Position numbers and translations under genes: made by a program. DNA of 64,000 bases from Orrella sp037026685 (lineage in GTDB: Bacteria > Pseudomonadota > Gammaproteobacteria > Burkholderiales > Burkholderiaceae_B): assembly GCF_037026685.1 (NCBI RefSeq), contig NZ_JBANET010000011.1:73701-137700 (forward strand), read 5' to 3'. The stretch's first letter is position 1. The number at the start of each line of letters is the position of its first letter. Under the pieces are notes generated by a model. It saw nothing but the letters and a program-made list of their open reading frames with translations. It made no database searches and was not told the origin of the DNA. Shown one piece after another: positions 16,550 through 25,781 of the stretch.

Positions 16550-17806
16550 CTATCGGGCGCCGAAGGCCGGATCGCCCTGCGCCAGGCGCAGCATGAACTG
16601 CTCGCACTGGGCCAGCTGATCCAGCGCGATCCATTCGTTGGGCTTGTGGGCCTGCGCGATATGGCCCGGGCCGCACAGCACGGTGGGGATGCCCGCGCGC
16701 TGGAACAGGCCGGCCTCGGTGCCAAAGGCCACGTAGCGGCCCTTGTCGGCGGCCGGCTCGAAGCCGGCGCCGGGCTCCTGCGCGCCGGACTGCGCGCCCA
16801 GGCGGCTGGCGGCGAGCTTGCGCGCGAAGTCCGTCAGCGGCTGGCCCGGCTCGGCCTCGAAGGCCGGCAGTTCGGCCAACTGCTCGAAGGCGATGGCCGC
16901 CTCGGGCGCCACCTCGCGCATCTGCGGCAGCAGCTCGCGCTCGGCATAGACCCGGATCTCGTCCAGCACGGCCTGCGGGTCGGTGCTGGGCAGATAGCGG
17001 CATTCGAACACGAAGCTGCAATCGCGCGGCACCACGTTGATGGCGATGCCGCCTTCGATCAGGCCCGTGTTGAGCGTGGAATGCGGCACGTCGTAGCCGA
17101 AATGGCGCTGCTCCAGCGCGCGCAGGCGGTCGGCGATCATGCGGATGTAGACCACCAGCCGCGCGGCGTATTCCACCGCGTTCACGCCCTGCGGCGTCAG
17201 GGCCGAATGCGCCTCGCGTCCGCGAATGCGGCAGCGGTAGCCGACCAGGCCCTTGTGGCCCACCACCGCCTGCATGCCGGTGGGCTCGCCCACGATGCAG
17301 CCGGCCGGCTGGATGCGGGCCTGGCGCAGGTCGCGCAGCAGCCCGCGCACGCCCAGGCACCCCACTTCCTCGTCGTAGGACAGGGCCAGGTGCACGGGAT
17401 GAGGCAAGCCGGCGGCAAGAAAGCGTTCGAGCTGCGCCAGCGCCGCGCCGATAAAGCCTTTCATGTCGGCCGCGCCGCGCCCGTATAGCCTGCCGTCGGC
17501 CTCGCGCAGCGTGAAGGGGTCGCTGTCCCAGTCCTGGCCGTCGACCGGCACCACGTCGGTATGGCCCGAAAGCACGATGCCCGCGCCAGGCCCCTCGCCC
17601 AGCGTGGCAAAAAGATTGGCCTTGCCGCCGGCCGCGTCGTAGGTCAGGCGCGCCGGCACGCCGCGGCGCGCCAGCAGGTCGCGCACCCATTCGATCAGGC
17701 CGAGATTGGAGTCGCGGCTGACGGTCGGAAACCCGACCAGGGTACGCACGGCCTCGAGCGTGGCTTCGGAAGGACGCGCGGCGGGCCCGGCGGCCTGGAC
17801 CGTCAT
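16550..17806 (-). CDS. argE: Acetylornithine deacetylase (M20 family)
   Basis: 418 residues. The M20 metal-binding motifs are visible: SGHTDVVPVDGQDWDSDPF (first His and bridging region), GRGAADMKGFIGAAL (bridging Asp), YDEEVGCLGVRGLL (catalytic and metal Glu), GEPTGMQAVVGHKG, and the dimerisation-domain His in REAHSALTPQGVNAVEYA. The last metal ligand is the His in GPGHIAQAHKPNEW. The spacing and wording match ArgE, which deacetylates N-acetylornithine in arginine synthesis, more closely than DapE. The ATG is 7 bp after the metQ stop, so it is probably the last gene of the metNIQ operon, an arrangement with no obvious pathway logic. An N-acyl amino acid deacylase is the alternative. Confidence 0.82.
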   Translation of the reverse strand: MTVQAAGPAARPSEATLEAVRTLVGFPTVSRDSNLGLIEWVRDLLARRGVPARLTYDAAGGKANLFATLGEGPGAGIVLSGHTDVVPVDGQDWDSDPFTLREADGRLYGRGAADMKGFIGAALAQLERFLAAGLPHPVHLALSYDEEVGCLGVRGLLRDLRQARIQPAGCIVGEPTGMQAVVGHKGLVGYRCRIRGREAHSALTPQGVNAVEYAARLVVYIRMIADRLRALEQRHFGYDVPHSTLNTGLIEGGIAINVVPRDCSFVFECRYLPSTDPQAVLDEIRVYAERELLPQMREVAPEAAIAFEQLAELPAFEAEPGQPLTDFARKLAASRLGAQSGAQEPGAGFEPAADKGRYVAFGTEAGLFQRAGIPTVLCGPGHIAQAHKPNEWIALDQLAQCEQFMLRLAQGDPAFGAR

Positions 17807-17813
17807 CGCCGCC

Positions 17814-18611
17814 TTACCAGGCCGCGACCACCGCGTCCTGGTACTTCTGCGCGATGAAGTCCTTGACCGGCTGGGTATGGTAGATCTCGACCAGCTTGCG
17901 CACCTCGGGACGGTCCTTGTCCTGCTCGCGCACCACCAGCACGTTGGCGTAGGGCGAATCGGGCGACTCCTGGGCGATGGCGTCCTGCTTGGGATTCAGG
18001 CCCGCCTCCAGCGCGAAGTTGGTGTTCACCGCGGCGGCGTCCACGTCGGCCAGCGAGCGCGGCAGTTGCGCCGCGTCCAGTTCGATGAAGCGCAGCTTGC
18101 GCGGGTTCTCGACCACGTCGATGGGCGTGGCCCGCAAGCCCGCGCCCGGGTCGAGCTTGATCAGGCCCTGCGCCTGCAGCAGCAGCAGGGCGCGCCCGCC
18201 ATTGGTCGGATCGTTGGGGATGGCCACGCGCGCGCCGTCCTTGAGCTCGTCCAGCGACTTGACCTTCTTGCTGTAGATGCCGATGGGGAAGATCACCGTC
18301 TTGCCCACGCTGACCAGCTTGTAGCCGCGGTCGGCGTTGGCGTTATCCAGGTAGGGCTGGTGCTGGTAGCTGTTCAGGTCCAGGTCGCCGGCGGCCAGCG
18401 CGGCGTTGGGCTGCACGTAGTCGGTGAACTCGATGATCTGGATGTCCAGGCCCTGCTTGGCCGCTTCGCCCTTGACCACTTCCATGATCTGCGCGTGCGG
18501 GCCGGCGGTCACGCCCACCTTCAGCGGCTTGTTCTGGGCCAGCGCGGGCTGCGCGGCGACAAGGGCGCCCAGGGCCAGGCCGGCCAGGGTCTTGAACAGT
18601 GCGTTCTTCAT
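17814..18611 (-). CDS. metQ: Methionine ABC transporter substrate-binding protein (NlpA/MetQ family)
   Basis: 265 residues. The signal peptide MKNALFKTLAGLALGALVAA with cleavage after ALA is of the Sec type rather than a lipobox, unlike many MetQ lipoproteins. The body shows LKVGVTAGPHAQIMEVVK, IIEFTDYVQPNAALAAGDLD, NSYQHQPYLD and VAIPNDPTNGGRALLLLQ, all strong NlpA/MetQ signatures. It binds D- or L-methionine in the periplasm for MetNI. It lies 35 bp downstream of metI. A start codon at 18611 gives the complete signal peptide. Confidence 0.92.
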   Translation of the reverse strand: MKNALFKTLAGLALGALVAAQPALAQNKPLKVGVTAGPHAQIMEVVKGEAAKQGLDIQIIEFTDYVQPNAALAAGDLDLNSYQHQPYLDNANADRGYKLVSVGKTVIFPIGIYSKKVKSLDELKDGARVAIPNDPTNGGRALLLLQAQGLIKLDPGAGLRATPIDVVENPRKLRFIELDAAQLPRSLADVDAAAVNTNFALEAGLNPKQDAIAQESPDSPYANVLVVREQDKDRPEVRKLVEIYHTQPVKDFIAQKYQDAVVAAW

Positions 18612-18646
18612 GATTCGGTTCCGTTCCAGGATGAAAAAACAGAGGG

Positions 18647-19300
18647 TCAGCGGTGCGAGAGCCTGCGCACCAGCCAGTCGCCCAGGCTTTGCACCGACTG
18701 CACCAGCAGGATCAGCACGGCCACCACCGCCAGCATCACCTCGGGCAGGAAGCGCTGGTAGCCGTAGCGGATGCCCAAATCGCCCAGGCCGCCGCCGCCG
18801 ATGGCCCCGGCCATGGCCGAGTAGCCGATCAGGCTCACCAGCGTGACGGTGGTGGCGGCGATCAGCCCGGGCAGCGCCTCGGGCAGCAATACCTTGACGA
18901 TGATCTGCAGGGGCGTGGCGCCCATGGCGCGCGCGGCCACGATCAGGCCGCCGTCGACCTCGCGCATGGCGTTCTCGGCGATGCGCGCCATGAACGGGAT
19001 GGCCGCCAGCGCCAGCGGGACGATGGCCGCCTGGGTGCCGATGGACGTTCCAGCGATCAGCCGGGTCAGCGGGATGATGGCCACCATCAGGATGACGAAG
19101 GGCACCGAGCGCGCCGCGTTGACCACCGTGCCCAGCACGCGGTTGACCGACAGGCATTGCAGCATGCCGCCGCGGTCGGTGACGATCAGGGCCACGCCCA
19201 GCGGAATGCCGAACAGCACGGCCGACAGGCCGGCCACGCCGACCATCAGCAAGGTCTCAAGCAGCGAGGTGTAAAGCAGGTTGATCAGTTGCGGACTCAT
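18647..19300 (-). CDS. metI: Methionine ABC transporter permease
   Basis: 217 residues, the standard MetI length. Five or so membrane segments; the EAA coupling loop IVAARAMGATPLQIIVKVLLPEALPG is split by conserved residues, and IGYSAMAGAIGGGGLGDLGIRYGYQRF is a MetI signature. The start overlaps the 3' end of metN by 44 bp, a tight coupling common in this operon. It would form the membrane channel with MetN as ATPase and MetQ as receptor. Confidence 0.93.
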   Translation of the reverse strand: MSPQLINLLYTSLLETLLMVGVAGLSAVLFGIPLGVALIVTDRGGMLQCLSVNRVLGTVVNAARSVPFVILMVAIIPLTRLIAGTSIGTQAAIVPLALAAIPFMARIAENAMREVDGGLIVAARAMGATPLQIIVKVLLPEALPGLIAATTVTLVSLIGYSAMAGAIGGGGLGDLGIRYGYQRFLPEVMLAVVAVLILLVQSVQSLGDWLVRRLSHR

Positions 19301-20342
19301 GGATGATTTCTTCGATCTGGATGTTTCGGGCTTGCGCGGCGCCCTGCGCGGCCGCGACGGCTTCGGGCGCGCCCTGCACCATCACGAACACGGTGCCCAC
19401 GGCAATGCCCTGGATGTCCTCGACGCGGGCCTGCACCAGCGTGACCGACACGCCGTGGCCGGCCGCCAGTTCGCCCAGCAGGCTGCCCGCATCGCCGCCG
19501 GACAGGGCCAGGCGCCACACGCGCACGGCCTGGCCGGGCTGCTCGGCGGCCTGGCGCGCCACTTTCTGGCGCAGCGCGGCCAGCGTCTCGTCCGACAGGT
19601 CGGACGCCGTCACCGCCGAGACCATGGCGCGCGTGACCGGATGGCGCGGCGCGGCAAAGACATCCACGGTGCGACCCGACTCGACCACCTGCCCCTTGTC
19701 CATCACCGCCACGCGGTCGCAGATCTGGCGCACCACTTCCATCTGGTGGGTGATCAGCACCACGGTGATGCCGGTCTTGCGGTTGATCTCGCGCAGCAGC
19801 GCCAGGATGTTGCGCGTGGTCTCGGGATCGAGGGCGGAGGTGGCCTCGTCGCTGAGCAGCACGTCCGGGTCGTTGGCCAGCGCGCGCGCAATGCCCACGC
19901 GCTGCTTTTGCCCGCCGCTGATCTGGCTGGGATAGCGGTCGGCCAGATGGGCCAGGCCCACCAGTTCGAGCAGGCGCCGCACCTTTTCGGCGATGCGGGC
20001 ACGCGGCACGCCGGCGATCTCCAGCGGCAGCGCCACGTTGCCGTACACCGTGCGGCGAGTCATCAGGTTGAAATGCTGGAAGACCATGCCGATGCGGCGG
20101 CGCTGGGCGCGCAGCTGGCTTTCGCGCAGGCCGGTCAGGCGCTGCCCGCCGATGGAAATGGCGCCGCTGTCGGGCCGCTCCAGCAGGTTGATGCACTTGA
20201 CCAGGGTGCTCTTGCCGGCCCCGCTGGGGCCGATCACGCCGAAGACCTCGCCCTGCGCGATGTGCAGGTCGATGCCGCGCAAGGCCTCGTAGCGCCCGTG
20301 CGGCGTCGCGTAGGTCTTGTTCAGGTGCTCAATGTCGATCAT
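19257..20342 (-). CDS. metN: Methionine ABC transporter ATP-binding protein
   Basis: 361 residues. Walker A GPSGAGKS, Q-loop GMVFQHFNLMTRRTVYGNVA, signature ISGGQKQRVGIARAL, Walker B VLLSDEATSALD and H-loop LITHQM are present. The C-terminal NIL/ACT-like domain (from about residue 265, VWRLALSGGDAGSLLGEL and VQARVEDIQGIAVGTVFV) binds methionine in the E. coli protein and gives trans-inhibition. First gene of metN-metI-metQ-argE. The upstream region is AT-rich, but no MetJ box or SAM riboswitch was recognised. Confidence 0.94.
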   Translation of the reverse strand: MIDIEHLNKTYATPHGRYEALRGIDLHIAQGEVFGVIGPSGAGKSTLVKCINLLERPDSGAISIGGQRLTGLRESQLRAQRRRIGMVFQHFNLMTRRTVYGNVALPLEIAGVPRARIAEKVRRLLELVGLAHLADRYPSQISGGQKQRVGIARALANDPDVLLSDEATSALDPETTRNILALLREINRKTGITVVLITHQMEVVRQICDRVAVMDKGQVVESGRTVDVFAAPRHPVTRAMVSAVTASDLSDETLAALRQKVARQAAEQPGQAVRVWRLALSGGDAGSLLGELAAGHGVSVTLVQARVEDIQGIAVGTVFVMVQGAPEAVAAAQGAAQARNIQIEEIIHESATDQPALHLAA

Positions 20343-20406
20343 GGCGATATTCTGTGCGTGCTCTCAATAAATGAGAACGACACAAATTTCTTTCCTAAAT
20401 AACCAT

Positions 20407-20441
20407 AAGAAATAAAGAAGCCGTCCAACATGCCGGACGGC
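20407..20441 (-). terminator. Intrinsic terminator downstream of the GH31 gene
   Basis: On the minus strand GCCGTCC and GGACGGC form a 7-bp stem (20420-20441) with an 8-base loop, followed by a T-rich stretch TTCTTTATTTCTT. It lies about 72 bp after the GH31 stop and insulates metN from read-through. Confidence 0.75.
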
Positions 20442-20513
20442 CTGCGGCGTGGTTTTTGCCGGCCACGCCAGCCGGCGGCCGCGGCAAAGCGCCGCAGGCC
20501 GGACCGGCGCGCC

Positions 20514-22739
20514 CTAGCGGGCGCGCGAGATGCGCACCTCCGCGCCGCGGCGCTTGACCTCCAGGCCTTCGGACGGAAGGATGCGCAAGCCTTCCAGGCC
20601 CTTGATGTAGCTCGATCCCTGCATCTGCATGACGCGGATCTTGTTGCGCATGACGGCGGGATTGTGCACCGGCATGCCGAACATCCAGACTTCGTCCAGG
20701 ATGCGGGCCGAATTAAATTCGCCGGTGTGCTGGCCGGCCGGGCCCAGGCAAAGCATGTGGCCCTCGCGGCCGAACACGGGGTAGCGGTCGTAGCCGCACT
20801 CGTATTGCAGCAGCGTGCCGCCCTCGTAGCGCCAGCCGGTGTTCAGGTCCCACCACGCATCGCCCTTGGGCAGGTAGACCCCGACCTTGCCGCCAGGCTG
20901 CAGCACGGGCGCCACCAGCAGCGCCGGACCGAGCAGGTATTGGGTATCGAAGGCGTGCGCATCGGTATCGGCCGGATAGCTCAGGGCCATGGAACGCTGC
21001 ACCGGCAGCCCGGTGCGCACGGCATCCTCGACGGCGCCCAGCACGTAGGGGATCAGGCGGTAGCGCCACTGCAGCCAGGTGCGCGCGTGCGCCTGCGTGG
21101 CCTCGTCAAAGGCCCAGGGCATCAGTTGCGGCACGCCCTGGAAGACGAAGTTGCCCGAGAACACCGCGGCGGCCAGCCAGCGCAGGTACAGCTCGGGCGT
21201 CATCGTATCGAGCGGCGCCTGGGCGTTGCCCAGCCCGTGCATCTGCACCGGCACGCCGCTGGCGCCCAGCGCCAAGGCGGTGCGCAAGGTCTGGGCCAGG
21301 CCTTCCCAGGTGTTGGGCACGCGCGGGCCGGCCTGCCAGGGCAGGCGCTGCGCGGCCGGGAACAGGTCGGTGCCGTAGACCACGCCCTCGGGCGGGGTCT
21401 TGTGGCCGGCCACGGCGTCGAACAGCGCGCGGCGGGCCAGCAGCGGGTAGATGGTGCGCAGCGCGGCGCCCGATTCGCCGCCGCGCGCGGCGATGTCGTC
21501 GGGCAGGTCGATCTGCACGCTGCAGGCCGGCGCGCCCACGCCGTCCTCGAAGATGTGATGGTTGCGCTCGACCCACAGCGCATAGACGTCGCGATGGGTC
21601 AGGTCCAGCAGGCCATAGGGCTTGCCGCCGGTGGCCGGCACGCCGTCAAAGACACGGGCGCTGCCGTCCTCGCCGGCCAGCAGCCAGCCGCGGTCCTCGA
21701 GCTCGGCGAAGGCGGGCGTGTCGGCGGCCACGCCGGGCAGCACGGGCGCGCACACGTGGGTATCGTGCCGGCGCAGCAGCGCCATCGCCTGCTTGGCATC
21801 GGGAAAGCGCCCGGCATCCCATTCGAGGGTGAGCTTGGCGTCCTGCGGCCGCCAGGCGGCCGGCGGGGCCAGCAGCACCACGTCCAGCGGCACCTTGGCC
21901 TGCCTGGCCTGGGCCACGAGCTCGGCGGTCTGCGTGACGGTCTGCCCGGCCGGCTGCTCCAGCCAGGCGCCCATGGCCCACAGCACCGGCTGGCCGGCGC
22001 GCCCGGTCAGGGCCGAATACTGGTTCAGAATGTCGCACGGCTCGCCGGCGAACAGGAACAGGTCCAGCACCGGATCGTCGATGTTCAGCATGTACGAGGA
22101 CGGCGCCTCGGCCGCGCCCAGCGCGTGCTCGACGCGCCGCACGGTGTTGACGTACACGCCCCAGCCGCGCGGGCTCCAGGCCAGCGGCAGCGCGCGGTGC
22201 GCCGGATCGTCCGAAACCACGGTCTCGTCGCGGCGGTTCAGGTCGCCTGCGGTCTCGCCCAGGCCGTAGATGGGCTCGGTCTTGTCCAGCGCGAAGCCGA
22301 CCGTCCAGTATTCGGGCGGCTCGCCCTCCCAGGCGAAGGCCGGCACGTCCTGCGAAATGTCCGAGGCCAGCACGCAGGTGCCGTTGCGGTAGAGCGCCAC
22401 GTGCACGGGATCGACGGAGATCTCCAGCGCGGTGTCGCCCTGCACCACCCGCCAGCCGCGGTGCGCGCCGCCGGCCTGGGGCTCGACGAGCAGCTCGCCC
22501 ACGGCCTCCTGGCGGGCCAGCAGCATGTCGGCGATGGCCTTGGCGCGAATGCCGGGCAGGCGGTCCTCGGCCACTTGCGCCGGCAGCCCGCAACGCAGGC
22601 GGAACACCCCCGGCGCATGCGGCTCGACCACCAGGCTCAGCCCCCCGCCCGCGTCGAAATCCAGCCGCGTGGCGCGCGACTGTTTCAGATCCAGGTTTTC
22701 TAGATGGTTCGCGCGATCGGAGTCGGACGTGGACGGCAC
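20514..22739 (-). CDS. Glycoside hydrolase family 31-like protein, catalytic residues altered
   Basis: 741 residues from a GTG preceded by GGGGGA at good spacing (MPSTSDSDRANHLENL); there is no ATG near the conserved N terminus. The GH31 N-terminal beta-sandwich motif YGLGETAGDLNRRDE, the barrel motif TWEGLAQTLRTALALGASGVP and the C-terminal LLGPALLVAPVLQPG are clear. Asp411 in SVQID matches the nucleophile position. The acid/base segment, normally H-W-x-G-D, reads PWQAGPR with Pro472 where the Asp should be, and the usual SHDIGGF strand reads MHGLGNA. Hydrolase activity on alpha-glucosides is therefore doubtful; a binding or altered-mechanism role is possible. It lies alone between metN and mnmC. 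Confidence 0.78.
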   Translation of the reverse strand: MPSTSDSDRANHLENLDLKQSRATRLDFDAGGGLSLVVEPHAPGVFRLRCGLPAQVAEDRLPGIRAKAIADMLLARQEAVGELLVEPQAGGAHRGWRVVQGDTALEISVDPVHVALYRNGTCVLASDISQDVPAFAWEGEPPEYWTVGFALDKTEPIYGLGETAGDLNRRDETVVSDDPAHRALPLAWSPRGWGVYVNTVRRVEHALGAAEAPSSYMLNIDDPVLDLFLFAGEPCDILNQYSALTGRAGQPVLWAMGAWLEQPAGQTVTQTAELVAQARQAKVPLDVVLLAPPAAWRPQDAKLTLEWDAGRFPDAKQAMALLRRHDTHVCAPVLPGVAADTPAFAELEDRGWLLAGEDGSARVFDGVPATGGKPYGLLDLTHRDVYALWVERNHHIFEDGVGAPACSVQIDLPDDIAARGGESGAALRTIYPLLARRALFDAVAGHKTPPEGVVYGTDLFPAAQRLPWQAGPRVPNTWEGLAQTLRTALALGASGVPVQMHGLGNAQAPLDTMTPELYLRWLAAAVFSGNFVFQGVPQLMPWAFDEATQAHARTWLQWRYRLIPYVLGAVEDAVRTGLPVQRSMALSYPADTDAHAFDTQYLLGPALLVAPVLQPGGKVGVYLPKGDAWWDLNTGWRYEGGTLLQYECGYDRYPVFGREGHMLCLGPAGQHTGEFNSARILDEVWMFGMPVHNPAVMRNKIRVMQMQGSSYIKGLEGLRILPSEGLEVKRRGAEVRISRAR

Positions 22740-22954
22740 TGGGAATCCCCCGGCTTGGGCGCAAGGCAGCCGACCGGGCCACCGGGGCCGTCGACGACGA
22801 CGCAGCCAACGGCGGGCCGGGACGAATGCCCCTAGCCAAATAGCGTGAAAAGCCGCTATTTTGACGGATTTATCCAACGAAATAAACTCGGGCCTGCCCG
22901 GGCCGCACCCGCGGCCGGCCCGCCCGCCGCCTTGGCGCGGCCCTGGCGCCGCAT

Positions 22955-24820
22955 CTAACGCGGTCCGACCGCCTTTAGCAAGTCGCGCTCCAGCGGCATC
23001 GGCTCGCCCTCGAGCGCGGCGCCGATGACGTCGCCAGCCAGGGCCGACCACGAAAATCCCCGCGACGCATAGCCGCAGGCCAGCCACAGCCCGGCCTGCC
23101 CAGGCACCGCGCCGATGGCCGGCAGGCGCCCGGGCAGCACCGCGCGCCAGCCGGCCCAGCCCGGCCAGCCCTGCGGCGGCGGGTCGGGCGGATCGAAGTC
23201 CAGCAGGCCGGCCGCCTTGCCCAGGTTGCTTGCCTGGCCGGCCGGCGTGACGGCCGAGGCCGCCGCGCCGTGCACATAGGTGCTGCCGGCCACGCACCAT
23301 CCCTGCTGCGCCGGCAGCAGATAGCCCTCGCCGCCCACGATGCAGCGCGGCCCGCCGCCCAGCGCCGCAGCGGGCAGCTGCGTCACTTCGCCGGCCAGCG
23401 CATGGGCGCGGGCCAGCGCGGGCCAGGCCTGCAGGCCGCCGGCGGCCGAGGCCAGCAATGCCGGCGCGCCGGCGGCGTTGGCGATGACCGCGACCGGCGC
23501 GCTGGCCAGCGTGCGGCCCTGCTCGTCGCGGGCATGCCAGAGCCCGTGCCCGGCGGCCAGGGCCGCCACCGACCCGGCCAGGCATTGCACGCCCGGCGTC
23601 TCCAGCAGGGCCGCCAGCAGCGGCGCGGGCCTGACCAGCATGCCCTCGGCCAGGAACAGGCCGCCGCGCCGCACCGGCATGCCGGCCAGCTCGCTGGCCT
23701 GCGCGGCGCACACCTGCCGGACCCAGCCCGCCGGAAACGCCAGCGTCTGCAGCAGCGCCGACAGCCCCGCCTCGCGCTGGGCATCGCGCGCCACCTGCAC
23801 GGTACCGCACACGCTGGGGGCGGCCTGCTCCGGCAGGCCCTGCCAGCGCGCCAGCGCCCGCCGGCTGCCGGCGCGCGAGAGCCGCGCGCGGGCGTTGTCG
23901 TCGCGCGCCAGCAAAGGCGTGCAGGCGGCCGCAAGGTGGCCGGCGTGCAGGCCGCGCGCGCCGCATGCATCCAGCACCGTCACGCGCCAGCCGCGCAGCG
24001 CCAGCGCCTGCGCCACGCCCGCGCCGGCCGGCCCGCCGCCGACCACCAGGGCATGCCGCGGCGCACCGGCCGGCGCGGCGTCGGACGCGGCCGGCCCGGC
24101 GCCGGCCGTGCGCACCCCGACGGTGATATGGCGCTTGCCGCCCACGCCCTCGCGCCGCGTCACTGCAAAGCCGGCATCGGCCAATGCGCGCCGCACCGCG
24201 CCCGCGCTGCACCAGGTCGCCAGCGTGGCGTCGGGCGCGGCCAGCTCGCCCAGCTGGCGCAGCAGCGCCGCCGACCACATGGCCGGATTGCCGGCGGGCG
24301 CGAAGCCATCCAGGAAATACGCATCCACCCGGGCGGCCAGGCGCGGCACCAGTTCTTCGGCCCATCCGAAACCCAGCGTCAGCGTCAGGGCGCCGCCCTC
24401 GAATTCCAGGCGATGCAGGCCCGGCAGCAGCGGCGGCCACTGCGCCAGCAGCGCATCGGCCAGGCCACGCTGGCACGCCGGCGCATGGCGCGCCAGCATG
24501 GCGCGCAGGTCCTCGCGGGAAAAAGGGTGCGCCTCGACCGACACCACGTGCAGGCGGCGCGGCCGCTGCGGATCCTCGCGCCAGGCCTGCCACAGCGCCA
24601 GGAAGCTCAGGCCCAGGCCGAAGCCGGTCTCGCAAACGGTGAACGAGGCCCTTGCGCGCCAGCGGCCGGGCAGCCCGTTGCCCTGCAGGAATACCTGGCG
24701 CGCCTGCGCCGGCGCGCCGGCCAGGGGATGGTAGACGTCGCCATAGGCGCGGCTGACGGGACGGCCCGAATCATCGTGTTCGGGAACGGCGGGAATCAAC
24801 GGTCGGTAAGCCGGGGACAT
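22955..24820 (-). CDS. mnmC: Bifunctional tRNA 5-methylaminomethyl-2-thiouridine synthase MnmC
   Basis: 621 residues. The N-terminal half is the SAM-dependent methyltransferase (MnmC2): VCETGFGLGLSFLALWQAW for SAM binding and YFLDGFAPAGNPAMWS, the catalytic D-G-F-x-P region. The C-terminal half (from about residue 275) is the FAD oxidoreductase (MnmC1): HALVVGGGPAGAGVAQALALRG, and near the end CGYASRGFSWSALAGDVI. Together they convert cmnm5s2U to nm5s2U and then mnm5s2U at wobble position 34 of tRNAs for Lys, Glu and Gln. The chosen ATG gives MSPAYRPLIPAVPE. It diverges from the inositol-monophosphatase gene with an 88-bp gap. Confidence 0.93.
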   Translation of the reverse strand: MSPAYRPLIPAVPEHDDSGRPVSRAYGDVYHPLAGAPAQARQVFLQGNGLPGRWRARASFTVCETGFGLGLSFLALWQAWREDPQRPRRLHVVSVEAHPFSREDLRAMLARHAPACQRGLADALLAQWPPLLPGLHRLEFEGGALTLTLGFGWAEELVPRLAARVDAYFLDGFAPAGNPAMWSAALLRQLGELAAPDATLATWCSAGAVRRALADAGFAVTRREGVGGKRHITVGVRTAGAGPAASDAAPAGAPRHALVVGGGPAGAGVAQALALRGWRVTVLDACGARGLHAGHLAAACTPLLARDDNARARLSRAGSRRALARWQGLPEQAAPSVCGTVQVARDAQREAGLSALLQTLAFPAGWVRQVCAAQASELAGMPVRRGGLFLAEGMLVRPAPLLAALLETPGVQCLAGSVAALAAGHGLWHARDEQGRTLASAPVAVIANAAGAPALLASAAGGLQAWPALARAHALAGEVTQLPAAALGGGPRCIVGGEGYLLPAQQGWCVAGSTYVHGAAASAVTPAGQASNLGKAAGLLDFDPPDPPPQGWPGWAGWRAVLPGRLPAIGAVPGQAGLWLACGYASRGFSWSALAGDVIGAALEGEPMPLERDLLKAVGPR

Positions 24821-24908
24821 CGGGCGCGGGCCGCGGCGGCAAGCCACGGTATTGACGGTGCGTAAAGGAGCATGAGACTGTAACCCGCTAGGCCTTACAC
24901 TGGACGCC

Positions 24909-25781
24909 ATGGAACCCCGACCCCCTACTTCCGAACACGCGCCGCGCGACCTGGGCATCGCCGTCGACGCCGCCGTCAGCGCCGCGCACGCCGGCGCAGC
25001 CATACTGCAATCCTACGCGCATCACCGCGCCGACCTGGTGATCGACCGCAAGGCCCGCAACGACCTGGTCTCGCAGGCCGACCGCGAGGCCGAGGCGGCG
25101 GTCATCGAGGTGCTGCGCGAACGCACGCCGGCCTATGGCCTGATCGCCGAGGAAACCGGCGGGCGCCGCGAGGGCGAGGCCACCTGGTACATCGACCCGC
25201 TGGACGGCACCACCAACTTCCTGCACGGCATCCCGCACTACGCGGTGTCGATCGCGCTGGTGGCGCACGCCGGCTCGCGCATGGGCCCGGGGCCGCAGCT
25301 GGCGCAGGATACGCCGGTCATCGGCGTGGTCTACGACCCCTGCCGCGAAGAGCTGTTCACCGCGGTGCACGGCGTGGGCGCCTGGCTCAACGGCCGCCGC
25401 ATCGCCTGCTCGCGCACGGCCGGCCTGGACGATGCGGTGCTGGCCACCGGCTTTCCGTTTCGCGACTTCTCATTCGCCGACCAGTACATGCCCATGCTGC
25501 ACCAGGCCATCCATACCAGCCGCGGCGTGCGCCGGCACGGCGCGGCGGCGCTGGACCTGGCCTGGACGGCCTGCGGCCGCTTCGACGGTTATTGGGAAAT
25601 GGGCCTGGCGCCGTGGGACGTGGCCGCCGGCACCCTGCTGGTGCGCGAGGCCGGCGGCACGGCGCTGGACATGCGCCAGGCCGAGCCCTGGCCCAAAAGC
25701 GGCAACGTGGTGGCCGGCAACCCGCAGGTCGCGGCCGCGCTGCTGGGGATGATCGCACCGCACCTCAAGCCGCAGGCTTGA
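24909..25781 (+). CDS. Inositol monophosphatase family protein (SuhB/CysQ-like)
   Basis: 290 residues. The metal-binding motifs of the family are complete: LIAEETGG (Glu ligands), YIDPLDGTTNFLHGIPHY (the D-P-L-D-G-T-x-N signature) and the C-terminal APWDVAAGTLLVREAGG. Family members dephosphorylate myo-inositol phosphates, PAP or NADP(H), or in E. coli act as SuhB in rRNA transcription. An insert of about 12 residues (GSRMGPGPQLAQ) interrupts the beta strand after YAVSIALVAHA. The gene ends tail-to-tail with the acyl-CoA ligase gene, overlapping it by 17 bp. Confidence 0.9.
   Translation: MEPRPPTSEHAPRDLGIAVDAAVSAAHAGAAILQSYAHHRADLVIDRKARNDLVSQADREAEAAVIEVLRERTPAYGLIAEETGGRREGEATWYIDPLDGTTNFLHGIPHYAVSIALVAHAGSRMGPGPQLAQDTPVIGVVYDPCREELFTAVHGVGAWLNGRRIACSRTAGLDDAVLATGFPFRDFSFADQYMPMLHQAIHTSRGVRRHGAAALDLAWTACGRFDGYWEMGLAPWDVAAGTLLVREAGGTALDMRQAEPWPKSGNVVAGNPQVAAALLGMIAPHLKPQA

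Noticed and set aside
20343..20406. SAM or methionine-responsive riboswitch upstream of metN
   Set aside because: The leader is only about 60 bp to the terminator and shows no conserved core or anti-terminator pairing.
20514..24635. One giant minus-strand reading frame of about 1370 residues covering the GH31 and mnmC regions
   Set aside because: Only the GH31 part is coding. The upstream half is a shadow frame of mnmC, which has its own well-matched frame and start.
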